A DNA stretch of 64,000 nucleotides from Phylloscopus collybita (Eukaryota; Chordata; Aves; Passeriformes; Phylloscopidae), in NCBI GenBank assembly GCA_027886175.1, contig JAJNNQ010000016.1, positions 3,856,501-3,920,500 of the forward strand. The letters are read 5' to 3'. The translations under genes were made by a program, and so were the position numbers. The first letter of the stretch is position 1, and each line of letters opens with the position of its first letter. Shown here one piece after another: positions 12,101-24,000 of this stretch. The notes beneath the pieces are model-generated. The model made no database searches and had not been told where the DNA came from. It was given only the letters and a program-made list of their open reading frames with translations.

Positions 12101-12580
12101 TACAGTAAAGGTTGCCTTTTAAAAGACTGAACCCATATTTCAAAGATGGAGATGTTAGTAACTTGAGGAAAAAAAAAAACCTCAGAGTGGAAATGGGAGC
12201 CTTTATAACTGGATCCCTTTTCTACAGAAACCTCAGCACAGGGTGGAGGGTACTGGCATCCATAACATAAAGAATAAATGTTATGATCCCAATCTTTTAC
12301 CACAGGATTAACCGAGTGATTATAATTACAGTGAAGCAGAACATCAAACTCTTTGAAAGGAAATCTTTCTCCTTTTGCAGCTGTTACCTGTGTTCAGATG
12401 TTTCTGTTGAATGCCCTAAAAACCTAACCACCAAGTTATTTGCACTTCTAAACCCCAAACTGTTCAACAAGAGGAACAGGACAAAACTAAAATCTTGTAA
12501 AACATCCTTCAGATTTAGTAGTTGCATTTGTGATACTTTCTGACCCCAAACCTAGAAAGGTACTTTGAAAGGAGCAGAGA
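9125..12580. other. Unique sequence, no gene recognised
   Basis: The interval contains an RFX-like motif at 9517-9530 and a GC-richer island at about 11180-11590 in which ORFs stay open by chance on both strands (up to 148 codons). No domain, splice pattern, RNA gene or known repeat was recognised. Confidence 0.5.
9517..9530. promoter_or_regulatory. RFX X-box-like inverted repeat
   Basis: GTTGCC-CT-GGCAAT fits the RFX-family X-box pattern of two inverted GTTGCC half-sites with a two-base spacer, with one change in the last base. RFX sites are common near ciliary genes and in enhancers. With no promoter or gene visible, this is only a motif match. Confidence 0.35.
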
Positions 12581-12620
12581 CAACTCACTGTTGAAAGGTT
12601 CTGACCTTTCAGCAAGGTTG
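12581..12620. other. Compact hairpin with TCTG loop
   Basis: TGTTGAAAGGT (12589-12599) pairs with ACCTTTCAGCA (12604-12614) around the four-base loop TCTG, with one G-T wobble. CAAC and GTTG (12581-12584 and 12617-12620) extend the stem across an internal loop. No promoter or transcript evidence is visible. Confidence 0.5.
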
Positions 12621-12964
12621 TCTGTTCATTTATATGCCTCCTGAACTACTCATCACCTTCATTTATGATTAATAAACTCCAGTCATCCTGTTTACACTGG
12701 ATCGCAAGTTCTTTATTAACTTTTCTTTTTTGTATCCTTTGGCATAAACATAGAGTGCAAGGTTTGGGAATATATTGGACTTTGCTGTGAAAGATGTGCA
12801 GCTACATATGCAAAAAAATGATCAGGTAGGCCTTTACAACCACAACCATATTACCATATTATTCCAAAATTTGTGAGGAACTCTGCATGAGCTGTCTAGA
12901 TAACAGTAGTGCTGACTGAAGTCTTGGTATTTCAATAGCTGGGAATGATTATTCATATGAATTT

Positions 12965-12988
12965 TATATATATATATATATATATATT
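12965..12988. repeat. (TA)n microsatellite
   Basis: About twelve TA units flanked by more AT-rich DNA. It is a simple repeat and a likely polymorphic, easily melted site. Confidence 0.9.
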
Positions 12989-13284
12989 AATACATTTTTT
13001 TAAATAGAGTAACCTGATCTGCTGTGTAGCTGCCATTCAAACAAGGCCAATTGCAATGCAGGAGAAAAGGAATCAGGATTCATAGTTTTGTCACTTCCCC
13101 TTGGACTGGAAATGAATGCAAAAACTGTTTCTTCCTAAACTTGTTGCTCAGTGCTCTAAGCTTCTTTGGCAGAGTCTCCCTAAGAAGGGAGAGACCTTGT
13201 TCCTATCTCTCATCTTTTCTCCTGGAGGTCCTGTATGATTTGGAAAGACAGGACACCTTAGCACAAAACAAAGGAATGTTTTCC

Positions 13285-13317
13285 TTAGTGTCTTGTCAAA
13301 ATCTGGCAAGACACTAA
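13285..13317. other. Perfect 11-bp inverted repeat
   Basis: TTAGTGTCTTG at 13285-13295 is exactly complementary to CAAGACACTAA at 13307-13317, with an 11-base spacer. It could extrude as a small cruciform or form an RNA stem. It is not followed by a T run and is not a terminator in this eukaryotic setting. Confidence 0.6.
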
Positions 13318-13713
13318 TTATGTCTGATGCCTGCAGAGTGGACAGAGAACTCCAAGTCCTCCTGCATCCTATTTATCTTCCTACATAGACATACCCTTAT
13401 CTCTGTATGAATAATGCCTTGAAAAGTCACAAAAAAGGGTAAAGGAAATTTTGGCTTTGCAGAAAAGAGGTTGGAAGAGCTGTCTTTTAGATTAACTGGC
13501 TTGGATATAGCTCTTAACTAGTAGCAAATGGAATTGGAGTTAAAAAAATCCTTCAGCAAGTTTACGAACTTGTGGTGTTCTGATGTAAGTTGTTTCTGTG
13601 GGATGGGAAAAGACCTCTGGTGCATTTCAGGCTTAGTCCCCTTCCATGACACTTGCCAATTCATCTATTCCATTTATTCCATTTCATAAGTGAATCAATC
13701 TATCTTTAAGGAA

Positions 13714-13717
<4 letters not shown>

Positions 13718-13765
<48 letters not shown>
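13718..13765. repeat. Poly(T) run of 48
   Basis: An uninterrupted run of 48 T. No poly(A)-tailed retroelement or processed pseudogene is recognisable on the 3' side, where a minus-strand insertion would lie. Such long homopolymers are prone to sequencing and length error. Confidence 0.95.
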
Positions 13766-15953
13766 CTTATGGATTGTACTACACGTTCTCACCGGGTCTG
13801 CAGCATTCTAGAAACTCTTCTTTAAAGGTCCTCCTGATTACACCAAATGTAGTTATTAACTCACTCCAGTAACCTTTTCCTGGTGGTTATCAGCTAACAT
13901 TGTTACAATTCATGGATGTCTCTGTGTGGGTTTTTAAAGGAGATGAACTTGGTTTTTATAAGGCCCCTACAGTCACTTCTTTCAATTAACTGTATAAGTG
14001 AAGAAAGAAACATTATTCTAGTTAGTGTAGGTTCTAATAACAAAAAAAACACTTTAGCTTGCAAAAATGCCTTTGCCTGTCATAGGAAGAGAGGAATGAG
14101 GGTCTTGGGGGTGAATTTCTTGTTTCAAATCACAGATGCAGAGTTAATTTCCTGGGTTTAGGCAGAGCATTTTTACACAGACACAGTGGGCTGTAAAAAC
14201 CCTTTTTTAGTTTGGGAAGGTTTGTTCTGTGGCCATTTCTTTCTGTCTCACTTTCTCTGTGTCTCTTTGATGGTTAGGGAAATCTAGAGTAGCATCACAG
14301 AGGATAAGGCTTCAGATATCAAATCAAATAAGTCACAACTTCCTCTGGGCATGTTCTTCAAAAATGCCAAGGCCAGACTAGCAAATATTTTTAACTCATT
14401 TAGAGTTTCAATAATTATATTATTGCATAGCCTTTTTTTCCTAAAAACAAAGAAAACAGTTTTCTGGATGCAGATACAGAATTTATCACTTTTTAGGACT
14501 CAGGTTTGTCTCCATGCACATTTCTCAAATTATTCAATAATTCCTTCTCCCTTTCTTGACTGAATCATCTGAGATTGTGTGTGCTCACTTCGTATTTGAA
14601 TAGCAAAAATACTTGCATAATGCAAGCTCAGTTTCAGTGGCAGCCCTGACATAATGCTGAAATACAAATAATAGAAAAAAAAAGATAAAAATTCTTATCC
14701 TGCATCTATAGATAAAAAAAGGAACAAAAAACCTGAGCAGCAAGCCCAAAGCCTGTGTTCTTTTGGGCTCAAATGGAACTCACACTTCAAAGCTGAGAAT
14801 AGTTGTCTTAGTCCAGAATTCAAATTTACAAGTGAAGTTTGGCTATGTCAGAGCTAGTTCTCTTACCCTACATGTTGTAAATACCTTTGAACTCACTCCT
14901 ATGAAACAGAAATGCTTTCTGAAGAAAGAAGTTGAAAAAATAAGTGGCTTACGAGCTACTGTAATTAAAATCTAAAAGATGCTTTCCCAGCTGTTGCTTT
15001 TGAAGTTATGCTTAGTTGGTGGCTAGGTGCCAGCATTCAATTAGAAGGATGCATTTTTATTAACAGACTATCATGTGTTATATTATGTCAATAATTCCTT
15101 TTAAATGAGTTCTTTTTTTATTTTTAGCAATAGTCACAGGTGTCCAGGTCATTAAATATTAAAATGGGCCCCACTGACAATTGTGCAACATCCTAAGTTT
15201 GTTTGGTGTTTTATTTGCACTCCATTTGAAGTTCAAAATTAAAATATCTCTGAACTTGTGGAGAGGAGGGTTTGGCCAAGATAAGTTAGTGCCTGAGGGG
15301 AAAAAATAAAAAAAAAAAGAGAGATGCACAGCCTATGTGCAACTTTTTTTTGCCTGCATTTGGGTTTCTAATTATCACAGTTTCATTTACTTACTCATCA
15401 TATGCCCGCTGCAAGTGGGGGCCTCATTATTTTCATTCACTTCCTTAGATGTCAAAGCCTCAGCCTGGAATTAGTATGGTGAGGGAGGGGTTGATTCTCA
15501 CAGGCTTTTTAGAGGTGCTCAGCTCCGTGTCAAAACAACACAAGAATCATCTCCCTGAAAACTGCCCTTTTTCCCAGTCTCCCAGCTTTTTTATTGCAGG
15601 ATTCATTTCACCAGACTTCAGTTGGCTTCAGTGTAGATACCTTCATCTAGGCTTGATGACTAATCTGCCTAATTGAGGTAGTTGTTTTGGGTTAAGTGGA
15701 ATGAAGCCTGGAAGAGTCTTTAGGTCTTCCTCATGTGTTTTACAGGAGGTTTTAACAGCAGTCAGGCAGAGGTTTTTCTATCTACTGTCTGAAGATGTCT
15801 GGTGTTATAGGAGGTGCTCTCACCCACATTGTCTTTATTCATGGTTAAGATGCTACCCAGAGTGAAAAAAGATTTGAGGTACATTCAGCTTTTTTCAGGG
15901 TGCCAGTGGATGTTCAGGATGCTATGATATCATTTGCACCATAATATAAAATA
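13766..15953. other. Unique AT-rich sequence, nothing recognised
   Basis: Only short chance ORFs are present, with no repeat family recognised. Several short A runs occur, for example near 14674 and 15301. Confidence 0.5.
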
Positions 15954-16306
15954 TTGTGGGTGGGTGTTGTTTTTTTTTTGTTTTGGTGTTTTTTTGGGTT
16001 TTTTTTGTTCTTTTTTGTTTGTTTGTTTTTGTTTTGGTTTGGTTTGGTTTGGTTTTATTTTTTTGTTGTTGTTGTTGTTTTTTGGGGGTTTTTTTGGTTT
16101 GTTTTTTTTGTTTGTTTTTGTTTTTTGGGTTTTTTTGGTTTTTGGGGGGGTTTTTTGTGTGTTTTTTTGTTTGTTTGTTTTGGTTTTTTGTTGTTTTGGT
16201 TGGTTGGTTGGTTGGTTGGTTTTTTGTGATTTTTTGTGTTGTTTGGTGGGGTTTTTTGTTTTGTTTTTGGTTTTTTTGTGCATGTGTTTGTTGTTTTTTT
16301 TTTGTG
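15954..16306. repeat. T/G-only low-complexity tract
   Basis: 353 bp in which the plus strand is T or G apart from four bases (16057, 16229, 16281, 16282). It mixes GTTT, GGTTT, GTTG and G-runs of three to seven. It is the strand-reversed counterpart of the A/C tract at 6240-6682. The flanking sequences of the two tracts are unrelated by eye, so they are not copies of one transposon. Phe/Val/Leu/Cys-rich ORFs across it are artefacts. Confidence 0.9.
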
Positions 16307-18285
16307 CAGCGTAATATCAGGGAATTGAAGATCCTTTGAAATATTTTGTTAATTACTAGATATTGATAATGATTGCAATACAATACATAATCTACTGGTA
16401 AAATGCATCCGTATCTAGTCAGCAGTGTCCTTCATTTGGGGCTTAAAAATAGCTCTGCCAATAAAAATTAATTTATTCTTGCATGGTATTTGGTTAGCTG
16501 CCCCCCTTCATTTTCCACATGGAAAAAAGTCACGTCCCCACAGTCACATTGGAAACATTCTAAAAACTCATTGGAAGCCTAGAAATCCTAATTTCTCTTC
16601 CTGCTTTGATGGATCTTGTAGGTGCTGCTGACAAATGCTGTTTCTTGTGCTGTTCTGGAGTTAAGACCAGAGGAGAGCAAGTTCTGTATAAGCTCTTCTG
16701 CCACCCTATTCCAGCTCCTCATTTTGACCTCAGTTGAAGAGGACAAACACCTCATGACCACAAGTTAACTGTTAAAGAGTAAAAGAGAGAATAAGACATG
16801 TAAAGCTTATTTCCTGGTGAAAGCTTTTTAAAATCATTTAGCTAATTAAAAAAAAAAATACAGATGTTGATTTGAATTATTGCTCATTTTTCACTGGACT
16901 TCTAAAGTTTTGGATCATACTGTATTTTTAACCATCTGCAAAGAGCTTAAGAAAACTCTACATGCCAAAACATTCTTTTTATAACTGAACAGCTTTCAGC
17001 AAAAACCCCTGAATTTTCACATAGATGTGTGCAAGTGCTGGTGTTCTTTTCTTTATCTGACCTATCCCTGACACCTCCAAGAGGTACCTTCAGGAAATAT
17101 ATCACTTATCTCCGTTTATACCCTGTGCTCCACTGAGGAGCAGTTGGTTGCTGGCCCTTGCCAACAACAACTTATGAGTTTCACTGCATTGTCCAGCTGT
17201 CCCCTAGGAAAGAAAGTCAATGTTTTGTTTGTCCCTCACTTTTTTTTTTTTCTTTCTGCTGTACCTATCCATTCATTCCAGAGACGCCCAGCACTCTTAG
17301 TTAGGGGAGGAAAAACAACTCCAATAATCTTTGTCTGTCAGTGGCCTGGGGAAGTTGGTCACTTGCCATCCAACCATCCAACTCAATATCCCACACTTCA
17401 ACACACGGGCTGCTCGTCCCTACATGTGTAGGCTAAGTGATGGATTGCAGGATACAGCAAAATCTGCCAGGCACTTGGAAGGATTTCAATTTCTTTGGCT
17501 AGTCTGTGACCTATTTATGCGTGCTGCATTGATAAATGAAGTGAAAAATCTTTTACACCTTTCAATGAAGGGGCCGTTTGGTCTGGCAACAGCGCTGACA
17601 CTTTTAGTGATGTCCTATAGGAAACAGCTGGGATTATTAATTCATTTTTACACAGGTCACTAAGCATCCAGAAGTCAATATTTCTTTTAAATTGCTCTCA
17701 ATCTGGACCAAATCCATTCTGAAGGTGAAAGGTTCCAGATATATACTGCTACTGGCCATTATTAGAGTCCTTTTTAAGTTGTGCCAATTGTTTTTCCTTG
17801 GTTCAGCCTGAGAACGACTGCATTAGGAAGAACAGAGAAAGACTGCATGCTCTTTAACTTTTGTTTCTTAGCTCCTGGTGTAATTTCATATTTTAGTTCT
17901 TGGAAATATACTTTGTTTTATTACAGATGACACCAATCAGAGTGAAGAAAAGATGAGAAGTACTTTAGATTCTCTGTCTGAAACAGTTGCTCAGTGACTC
18001 AAGACCCAAATGTAATGAGGAAGGAAGAATTGCAGGAAGGAAGGATTTATACATTTAGGGATAAAGCTGAGTAGAACTGCATGGTTTCGATTCCCAGGAA
18101 TTTCTTCAAAATTGTAACTTGACTTTGACTTTGTGAGAAGACATACCTGCTGACTCTAACATTTGATGGAAATCAAAGCAAAAAGTACTGAGCTACAAGG
18201 TGCATGATGGTAAAACTAAGGGGCTGAAATGTGACCTGAACATCCTCTGTCTTTGGAGGAGAAAGGAGGCAAAATGAAACTTTTT
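16307..18285. other. Unique sequence, possible conserved non-coding block
   Basis: No gene recognised. The part at about 17420-17660 is free of low complexity and known repeats, and has balanced composition. A 110-codon ORF there shows no domain. It may be worth a cross-species alignment. Confidence 0.4.
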
Positions 18286-18290
18286 TGCTG

Positions 18291-18335
18291 ATCTCTGGAG
18301 TACTGCACCCAGCTCTTCAGCTCTTGGCACTTACA
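18291..18335 (+). mobile_element. CR1 LINE ORF2 C-terminal scrap, plus strand
   Basis: CTGGAGTACTGCACCCAGCT followed by CTTCAGCTCTTGGCAC reads LEYCTQLFSSWH. This matches the LEYC motif region near the C-terminus of CR1 ORF2. Only some 45 bp are recognisable and both sides are decayed. Confidence 0.5.
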
Positions 18336-18339
18336 CTGC

Positions 18340-21300
18340 TATTTGGCTGGCTAAACACATTACTGATTCTCTTTTATAGTCCTTTTTCAGAGTTGTGAAT
18401 CACCAAACAAGTCCCTGAGAATCAGGTCCTACATCTTTCTTGGATATTAAACAGCTGGAGAGGAGCTGCAGTAACTATGCAAGGACTGGAAATACTGCCT
18501 TGCATGTTAAAAATGAAATAAAGCTCTTTAAACAGATTAAAGATTATTTGATTTCAGTCTGTAAACTCCTTCTTGAAGAGATACTGATATAAGTAATACC
18601 TGGAATAAGAGAAATAAGAGAAACAACAGTACAACAGCAGATGCAGGTAGATAAATCCAGAGATATTCATATTAGATGTATAAACAATCCCTTCACCTTG
18701 GGAATTAGAGCAGCAAGGATAAAAATGGACCAGAGTGTTGGAGTCAAGCCTGCATGTGGCTGTGCATTCCAGCCTTCAGCCAAGCAGAAATTAATCCTAC
18801 TTTAGGGGTGTCTAGGTCAATCAAGAGGTCACACCAGGTGGTTCTCTGTTGGTTTTGGGTCTTGGTATTGGCTGCTTGACAACCCTGGCTTTGTCCTGCC
18901 TCCAGCCTTGATGAGAAGTTTTGGAGTACTCCTTACCTCTGGAAATAGCTGAAGGAACTCTGAAGAAGATCAGTGGTAGAAGTGGTCGGAAGCTTTCATA
19001 AAATTTCTCTCTTCAAAGAAAAGCTTTTCTGTAGAGAAGAACTCCCTTACTTCTCCAAATAGTTTTTGGAGTATTCATCAGGAAATCCAAGCCCAAATTA
19101 TTTATTTTTGGGCTTGTTGGACCAGAAAAAAAAAAAAAAATCTCAGTTTGTTCAACTGGCCAGAAACAGTAATGAGCCAGTTCAATATTATTGTTTGGTT
19201 TGTTGTGGTGGTGTTCTTAAGGATTCTCTGTTGTCCTAATTCATTCCCATCCCAACTTGAGGGGCTGATGGATTATTTGTATATAAACCAGCCAGATTTC
19301 TTCTGGAAGCAAGAACTGTGGTGCAGTGTGGGAGTTGTGTGGTGTCTTATGGAAGTGCCATCCCTGCAGAGAGCACAGGAAAAAAGAACAAGCATGCCAA
19401 GGAATAATTTCTCAGGAGTATCTGTGTTGTGGTGTTTATGATCAGCTGAGATATTACTAAGAAAAAAAAAAGAAAAAAAACCAGACCAATTTTCCCTCTT
19501 TCTACTGTTATCACCTTTACCTTTATCTCCTCTAAACTCTGTTTTACTTTTTTATCAGTCATGTTGAACACTGGTAAGATTCTTCTTCATCCAACCTCAG
19601 GCACTCATTTTCAGGAAATTAACTTGGCATTGTAACAGCTCTTAACATCTGTGACTCTTGACTTGGAGAGAGTTGAATAAAGGAGCTTTAATTTATTGCC
19701 AATAAATTTCTGAATTTTTTTTTTTTTACAAGGACTTAACAGTTTGATTTTCACCTTCATTATATTAAACTTATTCTGGGTATGAGAATAACATGAGGGA
19801 TATAATGTGTTTTGTACTACAGCATCTTTCAAAGAAGCCAAAATAGAATATCTTCCTGTTTCCAGAAAAAAAAAAAAAAAGTCCCTGCTGGTATAAAGAT
19901 ATTTTAGACTGATGCTGGTAAAGCCCTTGCTGTGAAATTTGAAGTGGATGTAAGGTTCTAGGAATATTTGCTGCACAACAGCTGTGCTCTTCTTTACCCT
20001 CCTAGTGCCAGTTCAGCATGAAATTCACCTGTGTTTACATCAGAGTAAAACAAAGTACCCCTGGGAGAAAAGCTACCAACCAAGCATGTTTTCACAGAAC
20101 AGTGATACTGTGATGAAAACACTTTTGTTGCCGAGGAAGAGGTAAAGAAAACAGTAAAGAGCATCATGTAACCCCATGGTCTACAGGTGAAAAATGGCAG
20201 GCACACTGAATCACTGTATTCATCTGCATCTGCACCTCATTTTCTGCTCCTAATGTAATGTTATATTGGTATTTAATTTACTTTCCACATATTATTCCTA
20301 GTCATCGTTTCTTTTTTGTGGTGTTTCAGGTCTTTATTGATTTTATTTGTGATAATTAAGACAAGAAGCTATGTCAAAGCCTTTTAACATGGAAGAACTC
20401 TTCTGCAATAAGAACTGCCTCTGGTGTTTGTTTGTTTGTTTGTTTTTAAGTAATTTTAATTTTGCTTCCACTCACTCTTTTCTATTCAATCTTCCTCCTA
20501 TTATCACAATTTTAGAACGTAACTCAAAAAGCCAATACTGCAGTTAGTTTATAATGGTTGAGAATTTTTTGCACTGAGCTGCATCTACCTTGGTTAGCAG
20601 ACATACTCAGAGACAAACCAAATTTGGTTTTAGATTCTAAATTTCTGATGTTTGCCTTTTTTATTTTGCAAATAAACTGAAAAAATCCCCACCCTTTAGA
20701 CCTGACAATTTTGATTTTTTATCATGATGAATTCTATTCCAGCTTTTCCACTGAAATTCCCACCTCTTATCTAGTACAACCACATTTTCTTCCCTTTTTT
20801 TAACTTCTTTTTTGGATTATAGTTGAGAAAAGTGGCCTCTACACTTCTACTTGGAATATTAATTTATCAGAACACAAACAAAAATGGATGCTTGGGAGGT
20901 AATAGTGTATGTGAGTTTTAAAATTATCATATACTTAAATTGTTGAGCAACTCTCTTAAGAGTGACTGTTCAGGGAGTTCAGAACTGAAGGGTTAAATTG
21001 CAACCTGATTTTTCAAAAGTGAAAGCAATGGCAGTTCCCAGTAGATTTAAGTAGATTTAAGTAAATATTTTAGTAGATTTAAGAACATATTTTAGGTTTA
21101 TATCTATTTCAAATTTTCCATCCAAATCTGCAAAAAAGAAAGCTCCTGTGCCATCAATAAACATTTAACAGTTCAATGCCAAAACAGTATTAAACTGGCA
21201 CACTTTGGTTTTCCTAAGATTGAAGAGATCAATATTAGGTATTTTGCATGTAAATCCCCTACATCTCTCTCTGTAATTAGGTCAACAGTCCCCATTTGAA

Positions 21301-21585
21301 AACTTCCCACTTATGAGTTTATGGAAATGGACAAATAGACAGCATTAGGAAAATTTCAGATGTAAGGCTTCTTTTCACTTTTTTTTTCAAATAATTTGTA
21401 TTCTAGGTCTTCTGCACTACAAGTGTGTTGTTGATGTGAGGGGCCTCCAGGGAGTTCTTCAGTCCTTGGTTTGCTCTGTTTTGATGCTGTGGGGGAAGAA
21501 CCTTCAGCTTTGGTTTAGGCTCTGGTGTGTATTGTCCTGTCCAATAACCAGAAACAGAGAGATAACTGGCATTTTGGCATTTTCA
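18340..21585. other. Unique AT-rich sequence, nothing recognised
   Basis: No gene seen. A small (GTTT)n at 20426-20447, a 16-bp A run at about 19125-19140 and a short near-duplication of AGTAGATTTA at 21041-21080 are the only simple features. Minus-strand ORFs of 121 and 70 codons near 19.6-20.2 kb show no domain. Confidence 0.5.
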
Positions 21586-21589
21586 CCCT

Positions 21590-21623
21590 TTTTTGCTTTC
21601 TTTACTGATAAAGAAAGCAAAAA
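21590..21623. other. Perfect 15-bp hairpin, 4-base loop
   Basis: TTTTTGCTTTCTTTA (21590-21604) is exactly complementary to TAAAGAAAGCAAAAA (21609-21623) around the loop CTGA. Each arm is almost entirely pyrimidine or purine. A poly(A)-rich run starts 26 bp further on. It is a strong cruciform or RNA-stem candidate. Confidence 0.7.
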
Positions 21624-21649
21624 CTTTGAAATGCATTTAATTCATCACC

Positions 21650-21696
21650 AAAAAAAAAAAAAAAAAAAAAAAAAGGAAAAAAAAAGAAAAAAAAAA
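21650..21696. repeat. Poly(A)-rich run
   Basis: A run of 25 A, then GG, then two more A runs separated by G, 47 bp in all. No retroposed gene is recognised upstream. Confidence 0.9.
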
Positions 21697-21699
21697 TCA

Positions 21700-22900
21700 T
21701 TGTTTTATCTTCTTTAACATATTATCTGGTAATAAATATTTATTCTCTGCAATCACTGCCAGTCCTGTGGTGATCAACTTTGTATAAAATGCAAGGTAGA
21801 AAAGAATGTGTGTTTATGAGGTAGCTGACTAGGGATTTAGAATTTTCCCTTTTCAGCTTACAGAAAATCATGTAACCTGTGTGGGCCATCCTCCTTAGGT
21901 CAATCTCATGCAGGCTATTTTCTCTTTTTCTATATCAATCCTAAATTAATACAGTAGGTGCTCTGCAGCCAGCATGGTTTTGCATTGATCTTGGCCAGCT
22001 TGTTTACAGTGTTTTGGCAAGTTGCTGATGTACTTCTCCCTGGGGATAGAGCAGGGGTTAATTGCTGTTAAACTCTCAGTGCCAAGTAATGGTTCAGACT
22101 CTGTGCTACATTAAAGATGACACTAATAAGGAAAGAGTGCACTGGATTGCTCTGTGTTGAAAATTGGACTTGTGGTGACAGAAACTTGGAGCAGAGCTGA
22201 TGTAATAGGGAGGCCATAATGTAATTATAACTGCTGAACATGTGTCATACCAAGTTAAATGATACATTAATGAATCAAAACAGGTGATGGAGTGTTGCTC
22301 TTTCAGCAGATAGAGGTGTTTTCAAGGTCAAATTGTCATTAATCTAATAATCTGTAAACTGTATATGCTTCAAATTATAAGCAAAATCATCTTTAATGGG
22401 TTTTTTAGTGTATTTCTTGTCCTGTACCAAAGGGGTGACAAAACCAGAAGATGCTGTTCTCAGTGTAATTTTGTTTATCCCTCTGTTATTATATTTCTGT
22501 TATACCTAACACAATATACTTGCACCTAACATTTTTCAGTCAGGTGTGAGTGAGCTTTGGGTCCCTGTGCTCTGAGGAGGCTGCACACAAGCCAAGAGGT
22601 GTGCAGACACAGGAGTGCAGCATGGAGCCAAACTAATAAGCTTTGCAGTCAGGAAATGGCTTCAAGTCAGCCTGAGCCATGCACAGAACAAGCTCACTCC
22701 TGCTCAGAGCAGAAGTAAGCGGCTGGTGATGTCAGGAGTTATATTTTGTGTAAATTCTCTCTTTCCCTATTATGATTCTGCAGCAAATGAAAACCATCTC
22801 TTTCCTCAGCTGCTTCCTGGTTGAAGTCCCGTTCATGGGTGAAGTTCCTATTTTTTGATTTTGGTAGGACTACTGTGTTCAAAAGGTAAATAAAGACTTC
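21700..22900. other. Unique sequence, possible conserved non-coding block
   Basis: No gene or repeat recognised. The part at about 22080-22400 is repeat-free and dense in homeodomain-type sites (TAATTA, ATTAATGA). This is the look of developmental conserved non-coding elements, but conservation cannot be seen from one sequence. Confidence 0.35.
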
Positions 22901-22910
22901 TGTTCCAGAT

Positions 22911-22962
22911 CATGTGAGAGTCCAGAGCAGAACCACACAAATGGTACTTGGCCACTTGGACA
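22911..22962 (+). mobile_element. CR1 ORF2 C-terminal scrap, plus strand
   Basis: GAGAGTCCAGAGCAGAACCA and the bases after it read RVQSRTTQMVLGHLD, close to the RVQRRATK-type motif that follows LEYC in CR1 ORF2. It is short and decayed, and the flanks are not recognisable. Confidence 0.45.
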
Positions 22963-22964
22963 TG

Positions 22965-24000
22965 ACAGAATCTCTGTCCATAGCAAGTCCTGAGTGTTTA
23001 AAGAAAAAAAGAACCTATCACCTTTTTATTTTGTAGCTTTATTAATGAAATCTACAACATTTTTACAAGCAGCTTTGCTTGAGAAGTTAAAATGAGACCC
23101 CCATGGAACAAGGAATTTTGAGCAAAGAAATCCTTTTCTGAATTTTGCAGTCCTCTGACTCCTGCCATGACTAAAAAAAATCTGTTTATTTCACATTAGT
23201 CTTGCTTCTCATAAGCTTCTCATTTATCCTCATGCTGTTAAAAAATGAAGCAAAGATTTCTTTGAAAGGCTCTAGCTGAGTCCATTTCTGAGTTTCTCTT
23301 AAAAAATGGGATTTTAATGCCTAAATCAAATTGGGTCTTTTGACAATGTCATAAGATGTCATACTTGGACTTTTTTTTTTTTTTTTTCAATTCCTAATTT
23401 TTTTTTTTCTTAATATGGCCAATAAATATTAAAAAAAAAATGGAACTTTGCAACAGACTCCTTGCTAAATGGTTCTTCTGCATTGTTTTTTATCTTTTAT
23501 TTTTCCACAGAAGATTTTGGGGTTGATCTCTTTCTTTGAGACGATCTTGGACTTTACCTCATTTTCCTTCTGTCCTATTACTTAAGGGAGACAGGTTTTC
23601 CTTTTGGGAAAGTCAGATAGGAGTAGAACTTCAAGCCCTCAGGAGACCTGTTAGGAACCAGATCCACGCCAACTCTATTCCTCAGTATTCCTCATTCCTG
23701 TCTTCCAGCCCTGCTTTTTGGCAGAGGTTCTCCAGGGAGGTCAGCACATCCCAGGCACAATTTTGTGAGGAACACCCAAGGTAGGAGGAGCTGTTCACAT
23801 TCTCTTTCTAAACCTTCCCCATTCACCACCCTTTTTTTTCTGCTTCTCTTCCTCTCTCTGTGTTTTGGTGAAATGTATGATAAGCTGTGCAGCTCGGTGT
23901 CTTCCTTTTGTGGCCACTCTGAGTGAACAGAATCGTAGTAGCACTTGTCCTCAGCAGACTGACTCGGATTTGTTAAGTTGCTTCCAAGTGCAAGTCATGC
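22965..24000. other. Unique AT-rich sequence
   Basis: Contains T runs at about 23370-23387 and 23399-23408. A 82-codon ORF near 23536-23784 has no recognised domain. No repeat family recognised. Confidence 0.45.

Noticed and set aside
15922..16383. ORFs of 90-153 codons on both strands
   Set aside because: Low-complexity translations of the T/G tract; no start context, domain or codon bias.
18510..18530. GAAATAAAGCTC as a gene's poly(A) signal
   Set aside because: AATAAA is frequent in AT-rich DNA and no exon, downstream GT-rich element or TATA partner is evident.
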